Positions 49,197-58,284 of a stretch of DNA of 64,000 nucleotides are shown piece after piece. The position numbers and the translations under genes are program-made. This DNA comes from Atopobium sp. oral taxon 416. Its GTDB lineage: Bacteria; Actinomycetota; Coriobacteriia; Coriobacteriales; Atopobiaceae. The notes beneath the pieces are model-generated. The model worked only from the letters and a program-made list of their open reading frames with translations, made no database searches and was not told where the DNA came from. Every line of letters begins with the position of its first letter. The first letter of the stretch is position 1. The stretch covers positions 1,860,001 through 1,924,000 of the forward strand of contig NZ_CP072380.1 of assembly GCF_018128285.1 (NCBI RefSeq), in the 5' to 3' direction.

Positions 49197-49502
49197 GTGG
49201 CAGCAAAGACAGCAAATGTAGTCGCAAGAGTTGAGCCCGATATCAAGTCTGAGGCAGAGGGCATTCTGGATGAACTTGGCGTACCTGCATCTGTGCTCAT
49301 CAATATGCTCTATCGGCAGATTATTATTCGGCGCAGGATACCATTCGATGTTTCCCTCCCTGCGCGCCCGCTCTCTCGAGACGAGATGTCAAAAGAACAG
49401 TTCGATGCAATGATGGATACAGGGCTGCGTCAGGCAAAAGAAGGTGACTCCGAGGATCTCCATTCGGCGCTTAACGATGTCAGGAAGGAGCTGACATCGT
49501 AG
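49197..49502 (+). CDS. RelB/DinJ-family antitoxin
   Basis: A 101-residue ribbon-helix-helix antitoxin. NVVARVEPDIKSEAEGILDE (7-26) is the RHH DNA-binding part, then LGVPASVLINMLYRQIII, the dimer helix, and IPFDVSLPARPL, the DinJ-type segment that contacts toxin. Start GTG 49197 follows AGAGGTG. The C-terminal 30 residues are the toxin-wrapping tail. The toxin gene starts at once downstream but is broken, so this is an orphan antitoxin unless it acts on another toxin. It lies next to the 970-bp element. Confidence 0.85.
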   Translation: MAAKTANVVARVEPDIKSEAEGILDELGVPASVLINMLYRQIIIRRRIPFDVSLPARPLSRDEMSKEQFDAMMDTGLRQAKEGDSEDLHSALNDVRKELTS

Positions 49503-49503
49503 A

Positions 49504-49714
49504 TGTAGCTCATTTCGAAATAGAGATGACGTGGCAGGCGAAAAGTCAGCTTGCAGAAATAGCTCATTACATTGCATTGGAGCTTGGTAGCCCGAATGCT
49601 GCTGTGCATCTTGTTGATATGGTCTAAGATGCTGCCTCTTCGCTCAACACGTTTCCGAATCGCTTTCCATTAATTGAGGAAGAGCCTTGGCGAAACAATG
49701 GGATTCGCAAGAAA
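49504..49714 (+). pseudogene. RelE/ParE-family toxin, stop-interrupted and truncated by IS1595 copy 1
   Basis: Reading from about 49499: DVAHFEIEMTWQAKSQLAEI (VAHF...) and AHYIALELGSPNAAVHLVDM match ParE/RelE toxins; then TAA at 49625. The frame resumes DAASSLNTFPNRFPLIEEEP and ends at the IS1595 end at 49715, before the family's conserved C-terminal basic residues. ATG 49526 would be the likely start. Not functional. Confidence 0.75.
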
Positions 49715-50820
49715 TGGCTGAGTACCTCCAGCATAGTTAGGCTCCCTGAACTGTAAGCGGCTTAAGGCAAGATCGAAGGCATCTTCGGCGGGACCGTCGC
49801 GGTGGCTGCGATGCCAAAGAGCAAGACATGGATGAGGCACATCTCGTGCAGCAGCTCCATGCAGCCATCCCCTGCATCCCTGTGGCTGTATCTTTAGCTG
49901 AGTGAGTCCGCAAGGAGTGCATGTGGGCCTTGGAAAGGCCATGGAAGGCACCCTCAACGTAGGCCTTGAAGGTGGATATCACCCTGTGGACCATGGGAAG
50001 GGATGCATCCCCGTCCGCTCTGTCGTACTTTCTTTAGACGAGCCCGCAAAACGAAGAGAGGCCGGCAAGCTTTGCCGCTCCAGCCCTCCGCCCTTATCTT
50101 CGATGTATGGCAGAGCTGGTCATGCCCCACCTGGCGCCAGCAATCTTTCGAGCACCCCTTCTGCGCAGCGCAGAAGGCAGGCGCCCTGCCTGCCGCTGTT
50201 AAGCATCGGCTGCTGCTTTGTGCCGCGTCCGCTTTTGCCTGGTGCCTTGGCGCCGATATAGAAGTCGTCCACCTCGTGTGTGTCAGCTGCAAGGACACTG
50301 AACGCACTGCGATCTGACCCAGGCGAGTATATCCTTAAAAGGACCCACCCTGCCGTCTTTAAGCTGCAGCCTATCTGCCTTCTGCAGGGCGCAGGCGCTG
50401 ATCCTTGCCTTCTGGGCGGACATGAGCCATATCGCCTACGAACCACTTCCTGAGCTCGAGATGCGTGCCCTCCATCAATAGTCCCTGCGCTCACGCTCAC
50501 CTGGTGTAAGCACTTCGTGCACTGCCACTTGTGCGCGCGGCCTCAGACCTTCGAGCAGGACGTATTGGCGCACACCGGGCAGACAAAGCCGCCGGAGACC
50601 TTCTCCTCGAGCAGCCTCCCCTCGCACGACTCCTCGTCTGAGAACCTCTCCAAAAGGCCCATCAATGTCTCTTTGCTCTCGCATTCGAGCCTACTCAGAG
50701 CGCCTGCATGCCCCTTTACCATCTCTTTCTTTGCCCTCTCGGATGCATCAACCTTGTATCCTCATTGTACGGTTTGGAGGCGACAGGAACTCCTGTGGTT
50801 ATGCTGGAGGTCCTCAGTCA
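49715..50820 (-). mobile_element. IS1595-family element, copy 1 (degraded)
   Basis: Ends TGGCTGAGTACCTCCAGCAT (49715) and an inverse with two mismatches (to 50820). The minus-strand transposase carries CPVCANTSCSKV (zinc ribbon), a HKWQCTKCLHQVSVSAGTID block, then TAWSxL-like remnants, VDDFYIGAKAPGKSGRGTKQ (first catalytic Asp), all frameshifted. It cuts the RelE/ParE toxin gene. Confidence 0.8.
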
Positions 50821-50927
50821 TTAGCTCTATACCAACCTTGGGGATACAATCAATTGCGCGTGGTGAAACCATATGATTCTGTGTTCGGTAGAAAGGTCTG
50901 CGTCCAATTGGGCACATTTTAAAAGGT

Positions 50928-50957
50928 TAGACATACCAATCAGGTAGAATCTATATA
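50928..50957 (+). promoter_or_regulatory. Promoter of the small-membrane-protein pair
   Basis: TAGACA (50928-50933), 18 bases, TATATA (50952-50957), about 29 bases before the ATG of the next gene. Five of six and four of six consensus matches. It lies outside the IS1595 end. Confidence 0.55.
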
Positions 50958-50985
50958 ACGCAGCAACAGATAAGGACTACTTGTT

Positions 50986-51270
50986 ATGGCAAAACATTTC
51001 TCAGAGCAGGATAATAAAATCCAGGAAGAGGCTAGCGAAGGCCTCTCGACCGCAGCCTACTTTTGGTACCTCGTACTCTATTGCATCCCGGTTGTGGGCC
51101 TGATCTTCTCGATCATCTTCTCAGTCTCCAAGAAAAACGAGGCGCGCCGGCACTTCTCACGCGCCGTATTGATCTTAAAGATCATCTGTGACGTCGTTAT
51201 CTGCCTTTTGGTTGTATTCGACGTCATCGCTATCCCCGCCGGGGTATCCTCAATGTTGGCTCTGGGCTAG
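50986..51270 (+). CDS. Small membrane protein, two predicted helices
   Basis: A 94-residue protein. A soluble N-terminus of about 23 residues is followed by helix 1 (AYFWYLVLYCIPVVGLIFSIIF) and a second helix (VLILKIICDVVICLLVVFDVIAI), with a basic loop SKKNEARRHF between. This layout recalls DUF4870-like small proteins but I cannot assign it firmly. AAGG precedes the ATG. Probably co-transcribed with the next gene, 42 bases away. Function unknown. Confidence 0.65.
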   Translation: MAKHFSEQDNKIQEEASEGLSTAAYFWYLVLYCIPVVGLIFSIIFSVSKKNEARRHFSRAVLILKIICDVVICLLVVFDVIAIPAGVSSMLALG

Positions 51271-51312
51271 TTGAGCTCAATCACTCATATTCACACAAAG
51301 GGATATACCATC

Positions 51313-52023
51313 ATGAGAATCCATTCACGGGCTGCTTTCATCATCTGGAAGCTCATCATAATCATCGCGGGCGTAATCGCACTGCTCGCTCAATCGAATA
51401 TCCTGCGGGGATCAGTCTCACCGCTGATGTTCCACTACTTCGCCCCACTGCTCTGCATCGCGATCATTATCGACTCGCTGATTGAGCTGATCTATACCGC
51501 ACAGGGCGGTCATGAGAGACGCTTAGCGCTTCCGGGACTCAAGCACAGCCTGATGATCTGCAGCGTGTTGGTAGTCTATTTTTCCGCAGCAATCCTCAAT
51601 CTCAGTATCAATACCTACTCCGGTTTTGAGAACGTGCCGTTCCTGATCTTCCACTACCTTATGCCTATTCTGGTTGTGGTCGACTGGCTCCTTTTTGATC
51701 CCAAGGGCACAGCTCATATGTGGGCACCATTCCTGTATCCGCTTCCGGCAGCCATCTACCTCGTTGTAGTCGAACTCGCAGTCAATGTATTCAGCACCAA
51801 CACTGCTGGCATCTTCTTGCTGAGTGGCGCAGGAACATTCCCCTACCCGCTCTTTGATATCACGCTTTCCGGCTTAAGCTCGGTCATTCTCCTCGCCGTC
51901 TTGTGCTACATCCTGATGGTCGCTTTCGGCTTCGTGATAGCAGCACTCGATAACCTGATGAAACCGCGCAAAGCCGCTGTCTATGGCACGAGCAGAAGAG
52001 CTTCGCACGCCCACCAGAGTTAA
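51313..52023 (+). CDS. Pr6Pr/FAR-17a-like six-helix membrane protein
   Basis: A 236-residue integral membrane protein. About six hydrophobic spans are visible. VVDWLLFDPKG (about 126-136) with a following YPLPAAIYLVVV matches the signature (VDWLLFDPKG...YPL) of the Pr6Pr/FAR-17a-AIG1-like family, whose eukaryotic members are serine hydrolases of lipid esters; bacterial members are not characterised. ATG 51313 follows AAAGGGA. The C-terminal tail is basic (KPRKAAVYGTSRRAS). Second gene of the pair. Confidence 0.78.
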   Translation: MRIHSRAAFIIWKLIIIIAGVIALLAQSNILRGSVSPLMFHYFAPLLCIAIIIDSLIELIYTAQGGHERRLALPGLKHSLMICSVLVVYFSAAILNLSINTYSGFENVPFLIFHYLMPILVVVDWLLFDPKGTAHMWAPFLYPLPAAIYLVVVELAVNVFSTNTAGIFLLSGAGTFPYPLFDITLSGLSSVILLAVLCYILMVAFGFVIAALDNLMKPRKAAVYGTSRRASHAHQS

Positions 52024-52070
52024 CCGCAAGAACAAAATGAAGTAGGAAGGCAGTCCTTACACATCTAATT

Positions 52071-52110
52071 GCAAGCAGGGCACCGCACGTAAGTGCAGTG
52101 CCCTGCTTGC
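52071..52110. terminator. Terminator between membrane-protein pair and AAA+ gene
   Basis: 12-bp perfect stem GCAAGCAGGGCA/TGCCCTGCTTGC with a 16-base loop; convergent genes. Confidence 0.75.
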
Positions 52111-52131
52111 CTCTTGTTTGTTCAAAACCCC

Positions 52132-53892
52132 TCAGAACATCAAGGGCATGCCCTGCCCCTGCTCAAACGGCATATCCTTATCCAGCGCATCGGACACTTC
52201 ATTGATATCAGATCTGAGCCACTGAGCCTCCGTCGGTGACTTTGCCGCAGAGAGCGCACGGGCACAGGCGAGGTTCGCTGCCAGTTTCCTAACATCTTCC
52301 GGATAGCTGAGGAACCTCCGATAGCAGGACAGCGTCGTCAAAATGTCCGGGGTACACAGCGCGGGATCACTCTGCGCTTCCTCTTCCAGTCCCCGGATAC
52401 CACAGAGGTCGACGCGACCAAAGAACAGCAGGTCAAGATAGGTGTAACCCTCTTTGAGGTGCACATTGGAGAGTTTGATGTAGGCGATCACCTTACCCAA
52501 GCTCTGGCTGCCGCTCTTCACGTTGAGATAGCCGATCACGGCACGGGTGAGGAGCTGCGCGGCAATTAGCTCATGCTCATCCTTCTGACGCCAGCTCTGA
52601 TAGCTGCAGAGCCGCTGCGCGAGCAGCTCAGCACCTTCCCGCGTCTTTGAGGCTTCGCTCCAGCGGGAGCCTGCCACTGCCTGGTCGACCCCCGCAATAA
52701 GCTTGGCATCCGGCGTGAAGATATTGGTCAACTCTTCCTGGGATTCCAGCGCCTGCGCGACGCTGGAAGCTTCCTGGGCTGCCTCCTTCTGTGCCTCGAC
52801 AGCCTCCTTGGCGAGCTCTCCGTTGGTATCGGCAGTGAGTTTGAAGCTTCCTTCCTCATCTGTATCCAAGGTAACGCGGTTGGCATCCTTCTTGTTCTGG
52901 AGCATCACCAGTGCCTGTGCGATAAAGCGGTTGGAGAGTTGGTCGATCCTCCTGGCGCCTAAGCCGCTCCTCTTTGCCTCATGGGCGATCACCCGGGCTG
53001 CCGCATCGGTGATTACAAACTCACGGCCCACCCCTAGCAGGTTGGTAATGCGGTGCTCCAGAGAGCGCTCAGAGCCTTTGACAATACGATGCAGTGAGTC
53101 GACCGAGAGCGAAGGCACACTCACCACGGCACCGAAACGTCCTACCAACTCAGGCATAAAGCCCCAGGAGATAATATCCTGTAAGTTGACTTGTCGATAG
53201 AGTTCATTGAGATCCATCAGGTCCGGGTGCGTCTTCAAATTCGAAACCGTTACATGGTGGGAGATAAGCCGCTTATGAACGAGTTTCTCAATCCCGGAGA
53301 AGGCTCCCGCAAACACATTCAGGATCAGTGAGGTGTTGAGCGTCATCTCCTGCTGGCCGGGCTCTGAGGGCTCGAGCATCATCTCCTCCCCATCGAGCAA
53401 CTTGAGAAGGTTGCCCTGGGCGTCAAAACCACGCTGATTGCCTTCAGTGGAACGGACCAACTTATCTGCCTCATCCCAGAAAGCAATAACCGGCTGCCCC
53501 GGATGCTGGTCCAAGGTATGTCCCACCCGTCTGAGCTCTGAGGAGACCGAATCCCCCGCCCAGCCGGCGCCGGTGATACCGGTGCAATCGATGTTGACTA
53601 ACGTGATCCCCATCACTCGGGCGACGACTTTCATAATGAACGACTTGCCAGAGGCGGTGGAGCCTACCAACATGAAAGAGCAGGCACGGGGTAAGTCAAG
53701 TTCATCGGTCCCCGCGGCACGCATCCTCATCCGCTGCAGACACACGTACAGCAGGTCGACGACCTGCTCGACCACTGCATTCTGCCCCACAATCGTATGT
53801 TCGCATTCTTTAACGACTTCATCTCGAGGCCGCTCCAATATTTTCTTAAGCTCTGATAAACCATTCGTATCTTTTGTCGATGCATCACTCAT
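52132..53892 (-). CDS. ClpX-like AAA+ ATPase without zinc domain
   Basis: A 586-residue AAA+ protein. Walker A GSTASGKS (77-84), a pore loop GWAGDS (110-115) at the place of ClpX GYVGED, Walker B VIAFWDEADKL (135-145), FAGAFSGIEKL at the GGAF region, WGFMPELVGRF as in ClpX, and the sensor-2 GLGARRIDQL. It lacks the N-terminal C4 zinc domain of ClpX, and between GAFSGIEK and MPELVGRF I see no I-G-F tripeptide for ClpP docking. A helical C-terminal region of about 250 residues is added. ATG 53892 follows GAGGTAGG. A ClpP-independent unfoldase is the best reading. Confidence 0.85.
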   Translation of the reverse strand: MSDASTKDTNGLSELKKILERPRDEVVKECEHTIVGQNAVVEQVVDLLYVCLQRMRMRAAGTDELDLPRACSFMLVGSTASGKSFIMKVVARVMGITLVNIDCTGITGAGWAGDSVSSELRRVGHTLDQHPGQPVIAFWDEADKLVRSTEGNQRGFDAQGNLLKLLDGEEMMLEPSEPGQQEMTLNTSLILNVFAGAFSGIEKLVHKRLISHHVTVSNLKTHPDLMDLNELYRQVNLQDIISWGFMPELVGRFGAVVSVPSLSVDSLHRIVKGSERSLEHRITNLLGVGREFVITDAAARVIAHEAKRSGLGARRIDQLSNRFIAQALVMLQNKKDANRVTLDTDEEGSFKLTADTNGELAKEAVEAQKEAAQEASSVAQALESQEELTNIFTPDAKLIAGVDQAVAGSRWSEASKTREGAELLAQRLCSYQSWRQKDEHELIAAQLLTRAVIGYLNVKSGSQSLGKVIAYIKLSNVHLKEGYTYLDLLFFGRVDLCGIRGLEEEAQSDPALCTPDILTTLSCYRRFLSYPEDVRKLAANLACARALSAAKSPTEAQWLRSDINEVSDALDKDMPFEQGQGMPLMF

Positions 53893-54064
53893 GCTATCGC
53901 CTACCTCAAACTGTGCTATAGCTTCTCTACCCATTATGGTAAAGCCTATTGGAAAGGGAGACAAAGGCATATCGAAACCAAGCACCTACAGATGCTCAAC
54001 GCCTGGTCAAGTGGCGAAGCGTTGCATTGAGTCGGAATCTTCAACAACCCGTAGAATGGATAAG

Positions 54065-55106
54065 TGGCTGCTGAGTACTTGCAGCACAGTTAGGTCTGCC
54101 AAACTGCAAGCGGCTTAGGCAACTTCGGCTGCAGTGTGGCTGTCGCGGCGATGCCGGAGAGCGGAACGTGCACAAGGTATATCCCATGCAGGAGCTCTAT
54201 ACATGCATCGTTGTAGCCCCTGTGGCTGTACCTCTAGCTGAAAAAGTTCGCATACGACTGTGTGTGCGCCTTCGGCAGGCTATGGAACGTGCTACAGACA
54301 TATGCCTTGATATTCGAGATGAGCCTGCAGACCTCAGGGGAAGCGATACACCACCGTCGAAGCTGTCACACTCCTTCTGGGCGAGCCTGCAGAAGGCGGA
54401 GAGCCCGACCGATATCCCGCTGCATACATCCGCTCCTATCCTCGACCTGCCAAAAGTCCCCTGAGCAGTCCTTAGCCCAGCGGATTGACGCAGGCACCCT
54501 GTCCATCGCAGCGAGCATGGGCTCATCCCCTTGTGCCTTTTGCCCTGGCTTCTATATAGGAGTCGTCCACCTCGAGTGTGTCAGCTAAGAGGACATCGAG
54601 TACACTTCAATCTCGCTATGGCACAGCAGCGAGGACGCTGTCCTGTGGCTGTGGCCTATCTGGCGCTTGAGCACGTGCGCTCGTGTTCAGCCTTTTGGTA
54701 TGCCATGAGGCAGAAGGCCACAAACCACGTCCTGAAGGCAGGTGGGTGTTTTCCATCATCGTGTCTGCAGTGAGGCTAAAGCCGGTGTTAAATATCTCGT
54801 GCACTACCATATGTGTGTGCATGCCCGTACACCTTCTGAGCAGCTGGCCCCTTTGCAGGCCGGACAGGCAAAGCTTCAGGGGAACTTCTTTCCCAAAAGC
54901 CTTTTTCGTACGACTCCTCTCCTTGATACCTCTCTGTGAGGTTCATGAGCGTTTCTCCCTGCGCTTGCATTCCTTCAGGCTCAAGCCCGCCTGTATGCCC
55001 TTTGGCTATGTCTTTCTCTGCTTTGACGGATGCATCACTTTGTATCCATATCGTACAGTGCAGGGGTGATCAGAAGCGTTGGGAGTGTGCTGGAAGTGCT
55101 TAGCCA
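54065..55106 (-). mobile_element. IS1595-family element, copy 2 (more degraded)
   Basis: Its ends match those of copy 1 imperfectly. The block LADTLEVDDSYIEARAKGTR (about 54575-54535) has the catalytic Asp region. More stops and deletions than copy 1. It lies 170 bp before the AAA+ gene start, which may thus have an altered promoter. Confidence 0.7.
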
Positions 55107-56186
55107 TTAGCCCAATTTACATAGCTGTGCTGGCTGCATGACCTGCCAGCTGGTCTTCTTTTGCAAAGAAGTCTTAGTATCTGAGATTTTTTAGCAGCGC
55201 ATGGCACGCCCCAGCACCCAGGCGAGCTTATCCTCTATTGAGTCTTTGATGTTGCACAAGACGCTGTGCGAACAGACTCTTGAGCGGGTTGCACTCCTAG
55301 CTGACTATGTCTTAGGGATCGTCACTGCCCGGCAGCATGCCTTAGTACCGTGCACCTTACTCCTAAGGCCCCAGATGTCGTACACGAGCACGGATTCTTT
55401 TGCGCTATGACCTCAAGAGGGTATCCTATGTCTTTTTCCAGCTCGTCTTGTTGCACCCCTCCTTCTGTGACCCTGTGCACGTCTGCGGTAGCACCTATGC
55501 AGATCTTTGTTTTTGGAGAACCGACACGCTCGGCAGAATCGAGTGGACAGTGATGTCTCGTCGAGCCACACCCTCTGTGAGAGCATGGTGCCCTCTACTA
55601 CAAAGGGGTCTGGTGTCACAGGTGCATGCCGCCTTGCTCTTACTGCTTAAGGATCTTCAGCAAAAACAACGCTCATTCTACGACAGGCAGTTGCCTTGAA
55701 TAGAAGACAGTGCCTAACTGCAGGGGTAAAGATTCTGCCACAGGCAAGACAGAGCTATCTTTGGGCGCCGTCGCGGTTGCACCTGTCACACTTGAAGCGC
55801 ACAGATCTGCACCATAGGCAGACCTTTGGCGGATACGTATCGAAGTCCCGGGACAGAAAAGGACGGTATCCGGCAGGTGCTAAGCTGCACGTATCCCCTG
55901 CTAGCCTCAAGGTGGCAGCCATAAAGCTGTCGGCGTATGTCATGTGGTAGTTCACTATCGCCTCGGTAGGTCGTGTCGGCGGGAAACTACCACAACGTAA
56001 GGAACGCAACGCCTCGCCGGGAGAAGATCTTTCAGGTGTGTTTAGCTGTCAGCTATACCTCAATGGGATACCCTACAGTGGGCCTGTCGAGCACAGCTAT
56101 GCAGATTGGGCTTGATATTGAAAATACTTATTTAATATCGATTACAATAGACATAAGTTATTGTTGATACACACTGAGGAGCGCCT
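55107..56186. other. Transposase-like relic and lysR upstream region
   Basis: About 1.1 kb. On the minus strand VWLDETSLSTR (about 55585-55550), then SPKTKICIGATADVH and further CDRCNRD fragments resemble a DDE transposase with zinc ribbon, but the family is not clear. The last 75 bp before lysR are AT-rich, with ACTTAT...ATAAGT flanking a TTAATATCGATTA palindrome, a likely regulator site. Confidence 0.45.
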
Positions 56187-57077
56187 ATGGAATTGCGGGT
56201 TCTACGCTATTTTCTGGCGGTGGCGCAACAGCACAACTTCACCAAAGCCGCCCAGCAGCTGATGATCACTCAGCCGACCTTGTCCAAGCAGATCTCCGAT
56301 CTGGAGCGGGAACTCGGAGTCCAGCTCTTTGTGAGGAGCCACCACAACGTAACGCTCACCGACGAGGGTCGCTACCTGCAGGACAAAGCCGCCCAGATCG
56401 TCAAACTGGCAGATCAGACGAAGGCTAACATCAGCGCCAACCAAACTGTCTCGGGCGATATCACCTTGGGCGTCGGCGAAGGTATCGGTGTCGAGCGCAT
56501 GATGAATGTCTTAAATGCCCTTACCCAGGACTATCCGGACATCACGATCCATCTGGTGAACGGCAACGCAAGTGAGATGGAGTGGGCACTCGACAACGGC
56601 GTCGTAGATTTTGCAGTGCTGACGGGACAGCGGCCCCTTGAGCCCTATAACTACCTGCAGCTACCAGAGCGTGAGCAGTGGGGCGTGATGATGCACAAAA
56701 ACGATACGCTCGCGAGCAAAGCCGCGCTTGGCCCGGAGGATTTAGTGTATCGAAAGCTCATGGTCTCTCAGGAAGCCTTGGAGGAGCACCGCTTCAAGGA
56801 CTGGTGGGGTAACCTTAGCAGCCGTATGCACATCATGGGTACCTTCACGTTGGTCTTCAATGCCCAGATGCTGATCGTAAAAGATCAGTCCTGTGTGATC
56901 ACCTTTGACCGCCTGATTAACAGCTTCAAGAAAGACGAGCTGACCTTCCGCCCCTTAGTCCCCCACATCACCGAACCGCTCACCCTGATCTGGCAGAAGA
57001 ACATCGCCCAATCCAAGGCCGGCCAGCTCTTTTTGAGGAGACTGCGCTCGACCTTGCCTGAGGAAGTAACGGATTGA
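56187..57077 (+). CDS. LysR-family transcriptional regulator
   Basis: A 296-residue LysR-type regulator. Winged helix-turn-helix at NFTKAAQQLMITQPTLSKQI (17-36), then a linker helix, then a periplasmic-binding-protein-like sensor domain (about 92-290), with GDITLGVGEG at its start. GAGGAG lies five bases before the ATG. A dyad at 56128-56160 upstream could be its own operator. The next gene is a HAD phosphatase on the same strand, about 110 bases away, and may be a target. The ligand cannot be named. Confidence 0.93.
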   Translation: MELRVLRYFLAVAQQHNFTKAAQQLMITQPTLSKQISDLERELGVQLFVRSHHNVTLTDEGRYLQDKAAQIVKLADQTKANISANQTVSGDITLGVGEGIGVERMMNVLNALTQDYPDITIHLVNGNASEMEWALDNGVVDFAVLTGQRPLEPYNYLQLPEREQWGVMMHKNDTLASKAALGPEDLVYRKLMVSQEALEEHRFKDWWGNLSSRMHIMGTFTLVFNAQMLIVKDQSCVITFDRLINSFKKDELTFRPLVPHITEPLTLIWQKNIAQSKAGQLFLRRLRSTLPEEVTD

Positions 57078-57186
57078 CGTGTGACGTGAAGGCTCCAATG
57101 ATTGTTTCGGTCAACTTCGGCCGGCGCCACGGTAGAGCCTTTATACTGAACACGATGTGACAATTTTTCAGAAAGGGCAAAACTGT

Positions 57187-57852
57187 ATGGCTACCTTTAC
57201 CGTTGACACGACCAAGTGCCCGGTCATTATCTTTGATTTCGACGGCACCCTCGCCGACACCCCGAAAAGCATCATCGCGGTTGCAACCAAGGTCTTGAAG
57301 GACTACGGGATGCCCAAAGAGAAGTTCAAAGATATCCCCGGTTTAATCGGACCGCCGTTCCCGATGGCCTTCTCAACGGTTTTGGGTTACTCAAAGGAAG
57401 ACGCGAAGATCATCACCGCCCGTTACCGTAAGATCTACGGCAACCTGGGGAAAGAAGCCTGGCCTCCCTATCCCGGTGTGCCTGAGATGCTAAAAGACCT
57501 GCACGATGCGGGCAAATGCGTCGCCGCCGCAAGCTCAAAGCGCCAGATGTTTCTCCAGCACTCCCTGGAAGATTGGAATCTCAACCAGTACTTTACGTAC
57601 ATCTTCGGTCAGGATGACACCGCCACCCATCCCAAGACGCAGTCAATCCAGGAGATCATTGCAAAAACGGCCCCTGAACAGGCCATGATGGTCGGAGACC
57701 GCAAGTACGATGTACAATCTGCCAATGAAGTCGGCATCCCCACGATCGGGGTCACCTACGGGCATACCGCACCGGAATCCGAGCTCACGGATGCCGGAGC
57801 ATACAAAATCGCACATACGATCAATGAGCTGCGGGCACTCTTAGGGATCTAG
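57187..57852 (+). CDS. HAD-family phosphatase, phosphoglycolate-phosphatase-like
   Basis: A 221-residue HAD subfamily IA enzyme. Asp17 and Asp19 in VIIFDFDGTLAD are motif I, VAAASSKRQ motif II, PKTQSI motif III (Lys) and MVGDRKYDVQSA motif IV with the acidic Asp pair. GLIGPPF after the motif I region is typical of the Gph/PgmB-like cap. AGAAAGGG precedes ATG 57187. The preferred substrate (phosphoglycolate or another phosphate) is not settled by sequence. Follows lysR on the same strand. Confidence 0.9.
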   Translation: MATFTVDTTKCPVIIFDFDGTLADTPKSIIAVATKVLKDYGMPKEKFKDIPGLIGPPFPMAFSTVLGYSKEDAKIITARYRKIYGNLGKEAWPPYPGVPEMLKDLHDAGKCVAAASSKRQMFLQHSLEDWNLNQYFTYIFGQDDTATHPKTQSIQEIIAKTAPEQAMMVGDRKYDVQSANEVGIPTIGVTYGHTAPESELTDAGAYKIAHTINELRALLGI

Positions 57853-58052
57853 TGGTCAAGTCCAAATTTGTGTGTAAATTAGACTCTTCAGGCACCCCTG
57901 TGGGTGAGAAATGCCATTTTCTCCAGTAACTAAGCCACATCAGCGGGTATAGGTTTTCGGTTAGGAAGTGGAACACAGATATCAGAACATACGAGATATA
58001 CCATATCTATCATGTTTCTGTATATTCCGAAATCCATATGCCTTGTGAACAA

Positions 58053-58284
58053 TCAGCTGATCTTATTGCTGGTTGCCTCAATCCTGGCATTGCTCAGTTT
58101 CAGTCGGATCGTATTCAGGATATGATCCTTGTGGTGCTTGATCTTCTCATACAGGTCGTAGAGTGCCGCTATCCTGCTGTGGCTTGTCCACTTGAGCCTG
58201 TGTTTAAGGTCGGTTTCTGCCTGTTTGACATTTCCCGATTTTAAAGGAAGCCGCAAAGACTCCTTCATGCAGTACGCCCAATAC
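58053..58284 (-). pseudogene. ISL3-family transposase C-terminal fragment, abutting IS3 copy B
   Basis: HRLKWTSHSRIAALYDLYEK and IRLKLSNARIEATSNKIS (the catalytic Glu block) read on the minus strand. Homology starts exactly at the IS3 copy B edge. Between 57853 and 58052 I see no gene. Confidence 0.75.

Noticed and set aside
52132-53892. Assignment as true ClpX
   Set aside because: No zinc domain and no IGF loop visible; the C-terminal extension is unlike ClpX. It is called ClpX-like only.
54065-55106. Novel defence gene in the decayed region between the AAA+ gene and lysR
   Set aside because: The residues read as IS1595 transposase fragments with the same end motif as copy 1.
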